Positions 36,142-46,782 of a stretch of DNA of 64,000 bases are shown here, one piece after another. The stretch covers positions 1-64,000 of the forward strand of contig NZ_BALE01000002.1 in assembly GCF_000963885.1 (NCBI RefSeq). The letters are read 5' to 3'. The DNA is from Tanticharoenia sakaeratensis NBRC 103193 (GTDB taxonomy: Bacteria; Pseudomonadota; Alphaproteobacteria; Acetobacterales; Acetobacteraceae). The notes beneath the pieces were generated by a model. That model searched no databases and had not been told where the DNA came from. It saw only the letters and a program-made list of their open reading frames with translations. The translations under genes and the position numbers were made by a program. Each line of letters opens with the position of its first letter. The first letter of the stretch is position 1.

Positions 36142-37401
36142 ATGACGGACACGGCCGGGACACAAATTGCGTCGAAAACATCGTCGGTTGCGGCCGGATC
36201 AGTCGGCAATTTCCTCGAATTCTACAACTTCGTGGCCTACGCGTTCTTCGCCTCCATGATCGGGGCCGCGTTCTTCCCCGGGCATGACGATCTGGCGCGA
36301 CTGCTGGGCGCCTTCATGGCGTTCGGTGCGGGCTTTCTCGCCCGCCCGCTGGGCGCCATCGTGATCGGACGCTACGCGGAGCGGCGCGGCAATCGCGCGG
36401 CCCTGACGCTGACGCTTTCGCTGATGGCATGCGGCGCCCTGATCATCGCCTGCACGCCGGGCTATTCGACGATCGGCCTCGCGGCGCCGGCCCTGATCGT
36501 TTTCGCCCGGTTGATTCAGGGGTTTTCCGAAGGGGGTGAAGTCGGTCCGGCCACGGATTTCCTGTATTCCCTCGGATCGGGACGCATGGCCGGCGTTTAC
36601 GCCGCGATGCAGCCGACGACGCAGATGATCGCCTCCCTGGTCGCCGTCAGCATCGGTCTGGGCCTGTCATTCGGGCTCGACCATGACGCACTCTATGCCT
36701 GGGGCTGGCGTGTGCCGTTCGCCTGCGGCCTTCTGGTCGTCCCGGCCGGGATCTACCTGCGTCGCGCTCAGAAGGACGATCACGCTGCCCATGCGCCGCA
36801 CACCCATGGCCGGATCGACCCGGTCAACGTGGCGCTCGTGTTCCTGATCGTCACCTGCGGCACGATCACGACCTATCTGCGCACCTTCGGTGTCTCCTAT
36901 GCGATCACGGCGCTGCACCTGTCGCCCCGTATCGGCATGGCGACAGGCGCCATCGGTATGGTCTTCGGGATCGTCGCGACCGCGTTTTCGATCTGGGCGT
37001 TCCTGCGCCTCAATCCTTGGGCGATCCTGATCCCGTTCGGCGCACTCTATGCCCTGGCCGCCTACCCTGCCTACGGATTTGCCGTCCACAGCCCGGGGCT
37101 GTTCAGCCAGGTCGTGCTGAACATCGCGATGTTCAGCGGATCGGCTGTCATTTCCGTGCTGATGTATTCCGTCATGCTGGGGGCCATCCCGGCCGGATCA
37201 CGCGCCTTCGTGTTCGGCCTCGCCTACACGCTGGCGGTCACGGTGTTCGGAGGGGCGACGACGCCTGCCGTCACCTGGGCGATCCGGCGGCTGCATGACC
37301 CCATGATCCCGGGCTATCTCAGCCTCCTCGTGATCCCGACGCTGCTGGTCGCCGTCGGGATTCTCGGGCGTCGCTCGGGGCTGATGGAACGCAGGGCCTG
37401 A
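36142..37401 (+). CDS. MFS transporter of the metabolite:H+ symporter (MHS) group
   Basis: 419 residues from the ATG at 36142. VGNFLEFYNFVAYAFFASMIGAAFF, then FLARPLGAIVIGRYAERRGNRAALTLTLSLMACG (MHS signature) and RLIQGFSEGGEVGPATDFL. Twelve helices. Relatives carry citrate, 2-oxoglutarate, proline or shikimate with protons. Divergent from the permease gene. Start could also be the ATG at 36094, giving 16 more residues. Confidence 0.9.
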   Translation: MTDTAGTQIASKTSSVAAGSVGNFLEFYNFVAYAFFASMIGAAFFPGHDDLARLLGAFMAFGAGFLARPLGAIVIGRYAERRGNRAALTLTLSLMACGALIIACTPGYSTIGLAAPALIVFARLIQGFSEGGEVGPATDFLYSLGSGRMAGVYAAMQPTTQMIASLVAVSIGLGLSFGLDHDALYAWGWRVPFACGLLVVPAGIYLRRAQKDDHAAHAPHTHGRIDPVNVALVFLIVTCGTITTYLRTFGVSYAITALHLSPRIGMATGAIGMVFGIVATAFSIWAFLRLNPWAILIPFGALYALAAYPAYGFAVHSPGLFSQVVLNIAMFSGSAVISVLMYSVMLGAIPAGSRAFVFGLAYTLAVTVFGGATTPAVTWAIRRLHDPMIPGYLSLLVIPTLLVAVGILGRRSGLMERRA

Positions 37402-37427
37402 ACCGGCATTCAGGCCCGCTTTGGTCG

Positions 37428-38360
37428 TCAGGCCTGCACGGCGTCCAGAAAATCCGCCGTGGGCACGAAGAACAGACAGCCGGTGACGGCGCGGCTGTAG
37501 TCCAGCAGACGGTCGTAGTTCCCTTCCGGCTTCCCGATGAACATGTTGCGCAGCATCTCCTCCGTGGTCGAGGCGGAGCGTGCATATCCCACGAAATACG
37601 TGCCGAACTCGCCACGGCCGGGCTCACCGAACGGCATGTTGTCACGCAGGATGCTGATCTGCCGGCCGTCCCGGGTGACGGTATTCAGGACGTTGTGGGC
37701 GTATGGCGGCTTCGCCGAATCCGCGAGTTCCACGTTCGAGAGCTTCTTCCGCCCGATGATCTTTTCCTGCGTCTCGATCGGCAGCGTGTTCCACGCATCG
37801 AGATCGTGCAGGTATTTCTGGATGACGAGGTAGCTGCCGCCCGCGAAGTCCGCGTCTTCATCGCTGATCAGGGCCGCCTCGGCAGCAGCGGCTGCGCCTT
37901 CCGGGTTCTCCGTGCCGTCGACGAAGCCGATCAGGTCGCGGTCATCGAAATACTTGAAGCTCTGGACCTCGTCGACGACAGTCGTGAAGGCGCGCAATCG
38001 CTCCATGATGAGTGCCGCCATCTCGAAGCACATGTCCTGCCGCACCGCACGGATATGGAACACAAGATCGCCCGGCGTGGAAACGGCATGATGCACGCCG
38101 TGCAGTTCCACGAACGGATGCAGCTCCTTCGGCCGCCGGCCGGGAAACAGGCGGTCCCAGGCCGCCGATCCAAGACCGAGCACACAGGACAACTGCCCGT
38201 TGAGATCCCGAAATCCCACGGTGCGGCGCAGCGCCGACAGGTCTGCGAACATATCCTTGACGGCATGCTCGGCCTCGGCCCCGGGTGAAATGGTGAGCAC
38301 CAGGAAGATCGCGGCGCGTGTCAGGGGGGCTGCAACAGCCTGAGGCGTCGGGGTGGCCAT
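37428..38360 (-). CDS. DyP-type heme peroxidase (YfeX-like)
   Basis: 310 residues, two ferredoxin-like halves. The distal GxxDG motif is GFVDGTENP (Asp148), the proximal histidine lies in KPPYAHNVLNTV and the conserved arginine in ISILRDNMPFGE. No Tat or Sec signal, so cytoplasmic, like YfeX. These enzymes use peroxide to oxidise dyes and porphyrins. Convergent with the MHS gene. Confidence 0.94.
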   Translation of the reverse strand: MATPTPQAVAAPLTRAAIFLVLTISPGAEAEHAVKDMFADLSALRRTVGFRDLNGQLSCVLGLGSAAWDRLFPGRRPKELHPFVELHGVHHAVSTPGDLVFHIRAVRQDMCFEMAALIMERLRAFTTVVDEVQSFKYFDDRDLIGFVDGTENPEGAAAAAEAALISDEDADFAGGSYLVIQKYLHDLDAWNTLPIETQEKIIGRKKLSNVELADSAKPPYAHNVLNTVTRDGRQISILRDNMPFGEPGRGEFGTYFVGYARSASTTEEMLRNMFIGKPEGNYDRLLDYSRAVTGCLFFVPTADFLDAVQA

Positions 38361-38492
38361 AGGGGTGGGACTCTCCTGTCATTCGAATAGAGCGCATGCA
38401 TGCGCCATACCGTGCCAGCGGCCACAGGAGAGTTCGGACTGTCAACGTCCCGACACTGCGCGCGGTCCGGCCGCGCTGCCGGACCGGGGATT

Positions 38493-39911
38493 TCAGTCCG
38501 CGTGATAGACGAGGGTGCCGCGCTGCCAGACCTGTGCCACACGGTCGATGTCGAGGATCTGCCGATCCGGCGTACCGTCCACGATCAGCAGGTCGGCGCG
38601 CCTGCCCGGTGCGATGATGCCGCGATCGTTCAGCCCGATCAGGGCGGCCGCATGGCCCGTGGCCAGGGTGATCGCCTGAAGCGGCGTTAGGCCCGCGCCG
38701 ACCGTCAACGCCAGTTCACGATGTTCGGCAAAGCCCGGCACGCGGGTGGGCGCGGCGCCCGAATCCGTGCCGAACCCGATCTTGATGCCCGCGCGATACA
38801 GACGCAGCAGGTTGTGCTGGTTGACGGACACGGCGTAACGCGAGGCCGGCGTCGTCGCTGCGGCCAGCGTCCTGGCACGCCATGCCGGATCGGCAAACTG
38901 CGCGCGCAGTTCCGGACTCAGGCCACGGGTCAGGAACGGATTGTTCAGCCATTCCGGATGCAGCGCGAAGACATAGTTCGCCTCATCGAGATCGAGCGTC
39001 GCGATATACCAGGTGTCGTGCGCACGCATGGCATCGATCAGTGCCTGATCGACCGGCTTGTCCCTCACGCCATGCGCCAGGATGTCCGCGCCTGCCGCGA
39101 CGACGGATTTGGCAACGGCCAGATCGTGAATATGAACCGCGACACGCACATGCCGCCTGTGCGCCTCGTCGATCGCGGCTTTGTAGATCTCGGGCGAGAG
39201 CTTGGGATAACCCTTGGCACCAACGACGTCGTTGCGGAAGTCGTCCACCCACAGCTTCACGACATCCGTGCCTTCGTCGATCATCGTGTCGACGTCGTGC
39301 CGCGCCTCGTCCGGCGTCCCGGGGCGGAAAATCTGGTCGTCGGTGATGTGGAACGTATTGGCGGGCGGAATACCGTTCGGCGCGCTGATGCCCTGATCGA
39401 CGCCGAACAGATCGGCACCGGGATTCTGGCCCGCATGCTGCTCGCGCCGAAGCTGGTCGAACAGGGGCGACTTGTTGAGCCCGAGCGACATGACTGTCAG
39501 CACGCCATACTGCGTATATTGCCTGAGGGCCGCGAGAATGTTCTCGCGCGTATAGTTGTTCGATCCCACCTGCGTGCCCGATACGAGTCCGGTATGGCTG
39601 TGGTCCGAGATCAGGCCCGGCAGCAGCGTCTTGCCCGAGAGATCGACAACCTTCGCCCCTGAAACGCGCGAGGCTTCCGACTGGGACATGACCGAGACGA
39701 TCGCGCCATCGCGCACGAGGACTGCCATGTCCGGTTTTGCTGTGGCCCCCGTCCCGTCGATGAGGCGCGCATGTTCGAACAGAACCTCGCCCGCAGCGGC
39801 GGGGACGGGACTGGTCTGGGCCAATGCAGCCGGTATCGTGGCTGCGGCGCACAGCACCGCGGCGAGCAGGCGTCGCCGTGCGGACGGGTGCATGGTGCGG
39901 TCGATCATCAT
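38493..39911 (-). CDS. Secreted amidohydrolase
   Basis: About 472 residues from the ATG at 39911. A signal peptide (ARRRLLAAVLCAAATIPAALAQ) is followed by an amidohydrolase of the imidazolonepropionase-like group: LPGLISDHSHTGL gives the first metal histidines, VKLWVDD the likely carbamylated lysine, HIHDLAVAKSVVAAGADILAHG two more histidines and GFGTDSGA the catalytic aspartate. The C-terminus LIGLNDRGIIAPGRRADLLIVDGTP is typical. It hydrolyses an amide or imide bond, probably in the periplasm; substrate unknown. Confidence 0.88.
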   Translation of the reverse strand: MMIDRTMHPSARRRLLAAVLCAAATIPAALAQTSPVPAAAGEVLFEHARLIDGTGATAKPDMAVLVRDGAIVSVMSQSEASRVSGAKVVDLSGKTLLPGLISDHSHTGLVSGTQVGSNNYTRENILAALRQYTQYGVLTVMSLGLNKSPLFDQLRREQHAGQNPGADLFGVDQGISAPNGIPPANTFHITDDQIFRPGTPDEARHDVDTMIDEGTDVVKLWVDDFRNDVVGAKGYPKLSPEIYKAAIDEAHRRHVRVAVHIHDLAVAKSVVAAGADILAHGVRDKPVDQALIDAMRAHDTWYIATLDLDEANYVFALHPEWLNNPFLTRGLSPELRAQFADPAWRARTLAAATTPASRYAVSVNQHNLLRLYRAGIKIGFGTDSGAAPTRVPGFAEHRELALTVGAGLTPLQAITLATGHAAALIGLNDRGIIAPGRRADLLIVDGTPDRQILDIDRVAQVWQRGTLVYHAD

Positions 39912-40042
39912 GATGTCATCTCGAACGTAATGGGCCGACATCATTCGCAACACCGATGAGCCCGTCCAGCGTGACAGCCTCACAATCCCGTTATGGACCT
40001 AGGCTACCGCACTGCAGCGCGCCGCACCTGCTCCGCCCCCTG

Positions 40043-40429
40043 CTATGCGGCCTCGGCGTGGCGCCCATCGAATGCCGCCTGTGCCGCCTGCATGGCCGGC
40101 CGATGGGCAACGGCCCAGTCGCGCAGGGCATCCAGCGGCCCCGCGAGAGAATGGCCGAGTTCGGTCAGTTCGTAATCGACCCGGGGCGGTGTCGTGGGCG
40201 TCACGGTGCGCAGGACCAGCCCGTCGCGTTCCAGACCCCGCAGCGTCAACGTCAGCATCCGTTGCGAAATGCTCGGCACGAGACGACGGATTTCGTTGAA
40301 GCGACGCGATCCGCCACGCAGAAGCGTGACCACGAGCACGCTCCACTTGTCGCCGATGCGCGAAAGCGTTGCCTCGACGGCCTGACAGGGCCCGCTGTCG
40401 CGATCGGGAAGTGCGCAGTTCATGTCCAT
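40043..40429 (-). CDS. HxlR-family transcriptional regulator
   Basis: 128 residues from the ATG at 40429, preceded by AAGGAA. The DUF24/HxlR winged helix is clear: [53 protein letters not shown] cysteine near the N-terminus ([12 protein letters not shown]) may sense quinones or aldehydes, as in the YodB/CatR group. It is divergent from azoR, the usual target of such regulators. Confidence 0.92.
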   Translation of the reverse strand: MDMNCALPDRDSGPCQAVEATLSRIGDKWSVLVVTLLRGGSRRFNEIRRLVPSISQRMLTLTLRGLERDGLVLRTVTPTTPPRVDYELTELGHSLAGPLDALRDWAVAHRPAMQAAQAAFDGRHAEAA

Positions 40430-40524
40430 GCCAATTCCTTCTCCATGCCGGTTCCTTCCATGTGCCTTTGTATGGACGATGTGCCTTCTTGCGCGACACC
40501 CCGGTCCGTCATTTATCCATCCCT

Positions 40525-40541
40525 GGTTACCAATCGGAACC
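40525..40541. promoter_or_regulatory. Imperfect palindrome between hxlR-type gene and azoR
   Basis: GGTTACCAATCGGAACC, with GGTT and AACC arms, lies 16 nt before the azoR start in the divergent intergenic region. Candidate operator for the HxlR-type regulator; no experimental support. Confidence 0.35.
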
Positions 40542-40557
40542 ACATGGAGACCTTATC

Positions 40558-41106
40558 ATGAAGTTGCTGCACGTCGATTCAAGCATCCTGGGCGACAATT
40601 CCACGAGCCGCGTCCTGTCCCACGAGATCGTGGCCCAGTTTCGCGCACGCCATACCGGCATTGACGTTGTCACGCGCGATCTCGCGACCCACCCGATCCC
40701 GCATCTCGCAACGCTTCCGCCCGATCATGAAGATGCGCTCGAGGAGTTCCTTGCAGCCGACATCGTCGTGATCGGCGCGCCGATGTACAATTTCAGCATC
40801 CCGAGCCAGCTCAAGGCCTGGATCGATCGCATTCTCGTCGCAGGCCGGACGTTCGCGTATTCCTCCGAAGGGGCGAAGGGCCTCGCCGGCGGCAAGCGCG
40901 TCATCCTCGCGCTGTCACGCGGCGGACTGTATGGCCCGGGCACCCCGGCGCACGCCTTCGAGCATCAGGAGAGCCTGCTGCGCTCGCTCTTCACTTTCGT
41001 CGGTGTCGAGCAGATCGATTCCGTGACGGCCGAGGGGATCGCCATGGGCCCGGACGCGCGGGAAAGCGCCCTCGAGACTGCCCGCGCCCAGATCGCGGCG
41101 CTGTAA
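40558..41106 (+). CDS. azoR: FMN-dependent NADH azoreductase
   Basis: 182 residues, flavodoxin-like fold: [21 protein letters not shown] with the FMN phosphate loop, [19 protein letters not shown] and [12 protein letters not shown]. AzoR reduces azo and quinone compounds by two-electron transfer and protects against thiol stress by electrophiles. Divergent from the HxlR-type regulator. Length slightly under E. coli AzoR (201). Confidence 0.93.
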   Translation: MKLLHVDSSILGDNSTSRVLSHEIVAQFRARHTGIDVVTRDLATHPIPHLATLPPDHEDALEEFLAADIVVIGAPMYNFSIPSQLKAWIDRILVAGRTFAYSSEGAKGLAGGKRVILALSRGGLYGPGTPAHAFEHQESLLRSLFTFVGVEQIDSVTAEGIAMGPDARESALETARAQIAAL

Positions 41107-41197
41107 GGGTCGGTCCGCATCTCGTGCGCCCCATGCCGCGTTGACGTACGGCATGGGGAACCCCCTCCCGACCGCAGACGCAAAGACACAGCACGCC

Positions 41198-41812
41198 ATG
41201 AAGACACCCTTTCGCACGCTGGCCGCGACCCTGGCCCTCGCGACCCTGCCGGCCACAGGTTTCGCCCAGACCGCGGCATCGTCCGATCCGAAGGCCGCGC
41301 AGTCCGGCCACTACACGATCGAGCCCACACATACGCAGGTCGTCTTCACGATTTCGCATCTGGGCTTCACGCCCTACACGGGGATCTTCTCGCAGGCCTC
41401 GGGCACGCTCGCGCTCGACAAGACCGACCCAGCCCATGACAAGCTCGCGGTCAGTATTCCCATCGCGTCCGTGATGACCACGAGCACGACCCTAAACAAG
41501 GAACTGACCGGTCCGGATTGGTTCGATGCCGGTCGCTACGCGGCAGCGACGTTCGTGTCCACGAAGGTGACGCCGACAGGACCTTCGACGGCCCGGATCG
41601 ACGGGACGCTGACACTGCACGGCGTCCGCCGGCCGGTGACACTTGCAGCACATTTCATGGGCGCCGGCATCAACCCGATCGACCAGCATGAAACGATCGG
41701 CTTCGATGCCACAACGACCGTCAGGCGCAGCGATTTCGGCATCACGAAATATCTGCCCGTGCTGGGCGACGGCGTGACGCTGAGCATTGCGGGCGCATTC
41801 GAGAAATACTGA
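41198..41812 (+). CDS. YceI-family periplasmic protein
   Basis: 204 residues from the ATG at 41198, with a signal peptide (KTPFRTLAATLALATLPATGFAQ). The lipocalin-like YceI fold is shown by YTIEPTHTQVVFTISHLGFTPYTGIF, FDAGRYAAATFVS and LTLHGVRRPVTL. Family members bind polyisoprenoids in the periplasm. About 90 nt after azoR; may be its own unit. Confidence 0.92.
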   Translation: MKTPFRTLAATLALATLPATGFAQTAASSDPKAAQSGHYTIEPTHTQVVFTISHLGFTPYTGIFSQASGTLALDKTDPAHDKLAVSIPIASVMTTSTTLNKELTGPDWFDAGRYAAATFVSTKVTPTGPSTARIDGTLTLHGVRRPVTLAAHFMGAGINPIDQHETIGFDATTTVRRSDFGITKYLPVLGDGVTLSIAGAFEKY

Positions 41813-41927
41813 GGCCCCGACATCGTTGCGATTCATGATCCGTCATGGTGACGCAACGATGGCATGCAACGTTTCGACGCACGGCGCGTAATCGTTCCGC
41901 TCACTGGCATGGGACGATGCGGAAACG

Positions 41928-43475
41928 ATGCGCGACACCTCTGGGCGACGCCGGCTTTTCTGTGGCCGGCTCGCACTCCTCGGCGCGATGGCGCTGTCGG
42001 TCACGGCCCCTGCCGCGCATGCCCAGATAACCGTTCCCGACAAGAATGCCCCGGCCGACACTCACAGCGCACGAACGGCGAGAAAACCTGCCCGCGCTGC
42101 TGATGACGCGGTCATGGATCTCTTCAAATCCACGGCCAAGGCCGGAGAACAGGACGAGGCAGTCCAGAGCGCCGAACAATCGGCATGGCTGACGCGTCCG
42201 TTGCAGCCGTCCACGTTCGTCGTTCCCGGGTCGAGCGCGTATCAGACGGCACATCTCCTCGGACAATGGGGCGGCCTGCTGCCATTGCTCGAGCGCAACG
42301 GCATCCATCCATTCGTCAATTACCTGATGGAAGCGGCCGGAAATCCGAGCGGCGGCAAGGTGCAGACCGGCGCCTATGCGCATCAGGTCACGCTGGCCGC
42401 CGATATCGACTGGTTCCAGATCGCGCATGTCGCGGGGCTGGTCACACATATCGAAGTGGTCAACCGCGAAGGCAACAATCTCTCCAGCGCCATGGGCAAT
42501 TTGTTCGACGTGCAGGAAATCTGGGGCGGCGGCGGCGATGTCGCGCGCCTCGTGTATTTCACGATGGAACAGAACCTGTTTGCCGGCCGGGTCAACATCA
42601 TGGCCGGACGCATGCTCGCAGGCACCGATTTCGCGGCTTCCGACCTGTACTGCAATTTCCAGAATCTCGGCCTGTGCCCCAACCCGGAATCGCTGTTCCT
42701 GAACAGCCGGACCAGCAACGGCGGCTTCCAGATCTTCCCCTACAGCGCCTGGGGCGGACGGATCCGCGTGCGCCCCACCCGTCTCGTCTACGTTCAGGGC
42801 GGCGCCTATGAGGAACAGAACTCGACCCTGATCGGCGCCAGTGGCTGGGACTGGAGCACGCATCAGTCGACCGGCGTCCTGTTTCCCTTCGAGATCGGCT
42901 TCACGCCGGGTGCGGGGGCCCATGGTCTGCCGGGTCATTACAAGATCGGCGGCATGTTCGATACGGCGTCCCACCCGGACATGCTGTATCAGAACGAGAT
43001 GCTGGCTGGCGTGAACCCGATTGCGGTGCCGAAAATGCACCGTGGCCAGACGCAGATCTATGCGTTGGCCGACCAGATGGTCCATCGCTTCGGCCCCGGG
43101 GACACGTCCGGACTCGTCGTGCTGGGCGGTTATGTCTGGTCGGACGCGGCAACCGCCGAAATCACGCGGTTCGGCTTCGCCGGTCTGTCTTCGATCGGCA
43201 TGATCCCGGGCCGCAAGATGGACCAGGTCAGTTTTCTGGCACTCTACGGCGAGGTCAATCCGCGCATGAAAGCGTCCGATGCGCTGGAGCGCAAAGCGGG
43301 CAATACGGCTGTCGCTCCACAGACGAACGAGATCGATTTCGAGGCCGATTATGCGGCCACCGTCCTGCCGGGCACGAAGCTGATGCCCAACGTGCAGTAT
43401 ATCGTCCGCCCCGGCGCGGTCTCGACTTACCACAATGCACTGGTCTTCGGGATGCGCACGAGCGTTCTGTTCTGA
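41928..43475 (+). CDS. OprB-type carbohydrate-selective porin
   Basis: 515 residues: signal peptide (RLALLGAMALSVTAPAAHAQ), a linker of ~60 residues, then a beta-barrel ending in SVLF, a typical outer-membrane terminal phenylalanine. NYLMEAAGNPSGGK, NREGNNLSSAMGNLFDVQEIWGG and LAGTDFAASDLYCNFQNLGLC are OprB family segments. OprB-type porins let sugars or sugar acids reach the periplasm, where acetic acid bacteria oxidise them. Confidence 0.92.
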   Translation: MRDTSGRRRLFCGRLALLGAMALSVTAPAAHAQITVPDKNAPADTHSARTARKPARAADDAVMDLFKSTAKAGEQDEAVQSAEQSAWLTRPLQPSTFVVPGSSAYQTAHLLGQWGGLLPLLERNGIHPFVNYLMEAAGNPSGGKVQTGAYAHQVTLAADIDWFQIAHVAGLVTHIEVVNREGNNLSSAMGNLFDVQEIWGGGGDVARLVYFTMEQNLFAGRVNIMAGRMLAGTDFAASDLYCNFQNLGLCPNPESLFLNSRTSNGGFQIFPYSAWGGRIRVRPTRLVYVQGGAYEEQNSTLIGASGWDWSTHQSTGVLFPFEIGFTPGAGAHGLPGHYKIGGMFDTASHPDMLYQNEMLAGVNPIAVPKMHRGQTQIYALADQMVHRFGPGDTSGLVVLGGYVWSDAATAEITRFGFAGLSSIGMIPGRKMDQVSFLALYGEVNPRMKASDALERKAGNTAVAPQTNEIDFEADYAATVLPGTKLMPNVQYIVRPGAVSTYHNALVFGMRTSVLF

Positions 43476-43813
43476 CGCGGACCGCCTTCTAAAGCGGTTG
43501 CCGAAGGCCCTGGACCGTCGTCCTTTCGCGACGCGGGAAAGGAACCGGTCAGCTGTGCCCTGTTGTGCTCGGCCTGCTGAAACGAAGGCCGGACTTTTGA
43601 TACTTGGCTCAGACGAACTGATCACGCTTCCAGCGTCCGCGGCAGGCCACGCCCTCACGTAAATGCGATTTCATGTCGGATCATGTCCGAAAATCGGGAA
43701 CCCTCGCCGCCAGTCCTGCGCTCCCCCTGCACGATCTTTTCCTGAAAGCCCGGCCTTTGCGCCGGTCGAATAATTTCCGGCGGTTCAGCCGGGTCAGCGA
43801 GGACAGCCGCCCG

Positions 43814-45091
43814 ATGAAACATGACTACGTCAACTCGCTGTCCGCCTTGCGAGGCTGGTTCGTCTGGATGCCTGCCCCGGTCGCATCCCTTCTGGTCCTC
43901 GTTATCGCAGCATTGATCGCGCTCGCTTTCAGCCGTCTGATCACCGATGCGATCCCGCGCCTGCCCGGTTTGAAGCGTATTCCGACGGTCTCCCTCGTCG
44001 TATCGCGTCTGCGGCCGTGGATCCGGCTGCTGCTGATGATCATCGCGGCCTCGGCGGCCCTTCCGGCGGCAGCCGTCGGCCTGTCACCCGGCACGTATCA
44101 CGCGATCGGCAAGCTTTTCGGCGTCGCCTTCATCCTGACGGTCGGCTTTGGCCTGATCCGTGCATTCCGGATCGCGACCGACAGCTATCTCCAGCGGATG
44201 TCGCGGCGCGACAATGTCGATGACATCACGGTCCGGTCCCACCAGACCCAGATCCGCGTACTGCGCCGCCTGATCGAGATCACAGTAGGCGTCATCACGG
44301 TCGGCGCGGCATTGATGACATTCGATACGGTCGAGAAATACGGTGTATCGCTCTTCGCTTCCGCAGGTGCGGCATCCCTCGTCGTCGGCCTGTCGGCACG
44401 CCCCGCGCTGACCAACCTACTGGCCGGCATCCAGATCGCGATCACCCAGCCGATCCGCATGGAAGACATGCTGATCATCAACGGCGACTGGGCGTATGTC
44501 GAGGAAATCAACGCGACCTATGTCGTGCTGCGGACCTGGGACAAGCGCCGCTATATCGTGCCGATTTCCTACTTCCTCGAGAACCCGTTCCAGAACTGGA
44601 CACACAGTTCGCCCGCGCTCATCGGCTCGGTCTTCCTGTGGCTCGACTACCAGACGCCCATGGACAGGCTGCGGGCCATCCTCGACGAGGAAATCAAGCA
44701 TTGCCCCGACTGGGACGGCGAGACGCTGGGCTGTCAGGTCGCCGACAGCAATGCGCAGGTGATTTCCATCCGGATCATTGCAGGCGCTGCTGGCGCGAAC
44801 CCGATGTGGAATGTCTGCTGCGACATCCGCGAACGCCTGCTGGCCCGTCTCCGGGCCGAGTATCCGGAATGCCTGCCGCGTGGACGCACGGCTCTGGTGC
44901 CGGGCGCGCCGGGCGACAGCGTCTGGCCGGACGAACTGATCTCGCCGCCGGTCCAGCGTCCCGGTCGTGGTCCGCAGCCGTCCCAGCCGCAGCCTTTCAG
45001 CGCTCCGCAATCTCCCGGCAGCCCGGGTTCTTCCGCAGCGCCGGGCGCCATGGGCAGCCCTGGTGCCCCGATCCCGACGCAGGGACAATAA
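43814..45091 (+). CDS. MscS-family mechanosensitive channel
   Basis: 425 residues from the ATG at 43814 ([14 protein letters not shown]). About four membrane helices, with the pore-lining helix [43 protein letters not shown], then the beta domain [26 protein letters not shown] and a long proline-rich, disordered C-terminus (about 365-425). It opens under membrane tension to release solutes. It stands in front of cds1 with a strong hairpin between. Confidence 0.93.
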   Translation: MKHDYVNSLSALRGWFVWMPAPVASLLVLVIAALIALAFSRLITDAIPRLPGLKRIPTVSLVVSRLRPWIRLLLMIIAASAALPAAAVGLSPGTYHAIGKLFGVAFILTVGFGLIRAFRIATDSYLQRMSRRDNVDDITVRSHQTQIRVLRRLIEITVGVITVGAALMTFDTVEKYGVSLFASAGAASLVVGLSARPALTNLLAGIQIAITQPIRMEDMLIINGDWAYVEEINATYVVLRTWDKRRYIVPISYFLENPFQNWTHSSPALIGSVFLWLDYQTPMDRLRAILDEEIKHCPDWDGETLGCQVADSNAQVISIRIIAGAAGANPMWNVCCDIRERLLARLRAEYPECLPRGRTALVPGAPGDSVWPDELISPPVQRPGRGPQPSQPQPFSAPQSPGSPGSSAAPGAMGSPGAPIPTQGQ

Positions 45092-45147
45092 TTCCCCCAA
45101 GGCGACTGTCGCGCGGCCTTCGAGTCCGGCGGGCTGCCTCCTTTCAA

Positions 45148-45171
45148 CGGCGCAGCCTCAGGGCTGCGCCG
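45148..45171. terminator. Strong hairpin between the MscS gene and cds1
   Basis: CGGCGCAGCC and GGCTGCGCCG form a perfect 10-bp stem with a TCAG loop. There is no T-run after it on the plus strand. It may act as a rho-assisted terminator or a stabilising stem, and separates the channel gene from the next gene. Confidence 0.55.
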
Positions 45172-45231
45172 CCTGCCCAATCCAGATTCTGCTTGCGTGG
45201 GACACACCGTGGAAGAGACAAGCGCCGGGCC

Positions 45232-46335
45232 ATGTCTCACGCGCCCTCTCCCACTATTCATCTCGAAGGCCATGACCGCACCTGGGTCGCTCAGGCCGTT
45301 CACACCATCGAAGCCGATTTCAACCGGTCCGCGGATACGCATCTTCTGCGCGTCCCGTTGCCCGCAGCCCCCGGTGTCTCCCTTTATCTGAAGGACGAGA
45401 GCACGCATCCGACCGGAAGCCTCAAGCACCGGCTGGCGCGCTCGCTGTTCCTGTTCGCGCTGTGCAACGGCTGGATCGGGCCGGAGACCACGATCGTCGA
45501 ATCATCGAGCGGATCGACGGCCGTGTCGGAGGCCTATCTCGCGCGCCTTCTGGGCCTGCGCTTCGTTGCCGTCGTGCCGAAGCACACATCGCCGGAAAAG
45601 CTCGACGCCATCCGGTTCCAGGGCGGAACCTGCCACCTGATCGACGACGCCTCCCAGGCCCATGTGGAATCGATCCGCCTCGCCAGCGAGTGCGGCGGCC
45701 ATTACATGGACCAGTTCACCTACGCCGAGCGCGCGACCGACTGGCGGGGCAACAACTCGATCGCGGAATCGATCTTTCGCCAGATGAAGCTCGAACCGGC
45801 GCCGGAGCCGCGCTGGATCGTCTGCGGCGCCGGCACGGGCGGCACGTCCGCCACGATCGGACGCTATGTCCGCTATCGCGGCGGCGCGACGCGGCTGTGT
45901 CTGGCCGACCCCGAAGGCTCCGCCTTCCACCGGCATCTCGCCGATCGCACCGTCCTGTGCGTCGGACGATGCGGCAGCGTGATCGAAGGCATCGGCCGTC
46001 CTCGCGTCGAGGCCTCGTTCGAGCCCGCCCTGATCGATCGTTGCGAAGTCATCGACGATGCGCGCAGCATCGGCGCCGCCCGCGCACTGTCGCGCTGGAT
46101 CGGGCGTCCCTGCGGCGGATCGACCGGCACGAACGCCTGGGCCTGCGCACGCCTGATCGGAGAGATGGCGACGGCCGGCGAAACCGGCTCGATCGTCACC
46201 CTGCTGTGCGATTCCGGCGAGCGTTATCGCGGCACGTATTTCAACGATGTGTGGATCGCGGATTCGGGCCTCGATGTCGCACGGCACGAAGAGGCGTTCA
46301 CCGCGTTCCTGCAGCAGGGCGCGTCCGTGGACTAG
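45232..46335 (+). CDS. PLP-dependent L-cysteine desulfhydrase (Cds1-like)
   Basis: 367 residues of the cysteine synthase superfamily. The Schiff-base lysine is Lys65 in [33 protein letters not shown] binds the substrate carboxylate and [12 protein letters not shown] the cofactor phosphate. The insertion [15 protein letters not shown] and the longer C-terminus follow Mycobacterium tuberculosis Cds1, which breaks L-cysteine into pyruvate, ammonia and hydrogen sulfide. So it is a degradative rather than biosynthetic member. Starts at the ATG at 45232. Confidence 0.85.
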   Translation: MSHAPSPTIHLEGHDRTWVAQAVHTIEADFNRSADTHLLRVPLPAAPGVSLYLKDESTHPTGSLKHRLARSLFLFALCNGWIGPETTIVESSSGSTAVSEAYLARLLGLRFVAVVPKHTSPEKLDAIRFQGGTCHLIDDASQAHVESIRLASECGGHYMDQFTYAERATDWRGNNSIAESIFRQMKLEPAPEPRWIVCGAGTGGTSATIGRYVRYRGGATRLCLADPEGSAFHRHLADRTVLCVGRCGSVIEGIGRPRVEASFEPALIDRCEVIDDARSIGAARALSRWIGRPCGGSTGTNAWACARLIGEMATAGETGSIVTLLCDSGERYRGTYFNDVWIADSGLDVARHEEAFTAFLQQGASVD

Positions 46336-46362
46336 GCTGCGGCGGCCTCGGAACTCGCTGCC

Positions 46363-46782
46363 ATGCCGCTCTCCCTTCGGACGCTTAGCGTCTATATCTG
46401 CACGCTCGCCGTCATGCTGGCGCTCGATGCGGTCTTTCTCGGTCTCGTCGCCATGCCGCATTTCAAGGCGACGCTGGGCGGAATCCTGAACGATCGGCCG
46501 AGGCTCGCGCCGGCAATTGCGTTCTACGTGATCTATGCCATGGGGCTCGTGGTCTTTGCGGGCCTGCCTCATGAGGGCCGCTGGTCCGCCATGGCCGCCT
46601 ATGCCGCCGCGTTCGGCTTCGTGGCCTATGCGACATATGATCTGACGAATTATGCGACGCTGCGCCCCTGGACCGGGTCGCTGGTCGCCATGGACCTGAT
46701 CTGGGGCACGACCGCCAGCACGCTCGCGACACTGGGCGGCGCGTGGATCGGCGGCTGGCTCAGCCGCGCAGTCGGCGGGTAG
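46363..46782 (+). CDS. DUF2177 membrane protein
   Basis: 139 residues with four membrane helices. LALDAVFLGLVAMPHFKATLGG and AAYAAAFGFVAYATYDLTNYATLRPWTGSLVAMDLIWGTTAS are family blocks. Genes for DUF2177 often lie beside DUF1295 and lipid-modifying genes, as here. Function unknown. Its end overlaps the convergent DUF1295 gene by 23 nt. Confidence 0.9.
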   Translation: MPLSLRTLSVYICTLAVMLALDAVFLGLVAMPHFKATLGGILNDRPRLAPAIAFYVIYAMGLVVFAGLPHEGRWSAMAAYAAAFGFVAYATYDLTNYATLRPWTGSLVAMDLIWGTTASTLATLGGAWIGGWLSRAVGG

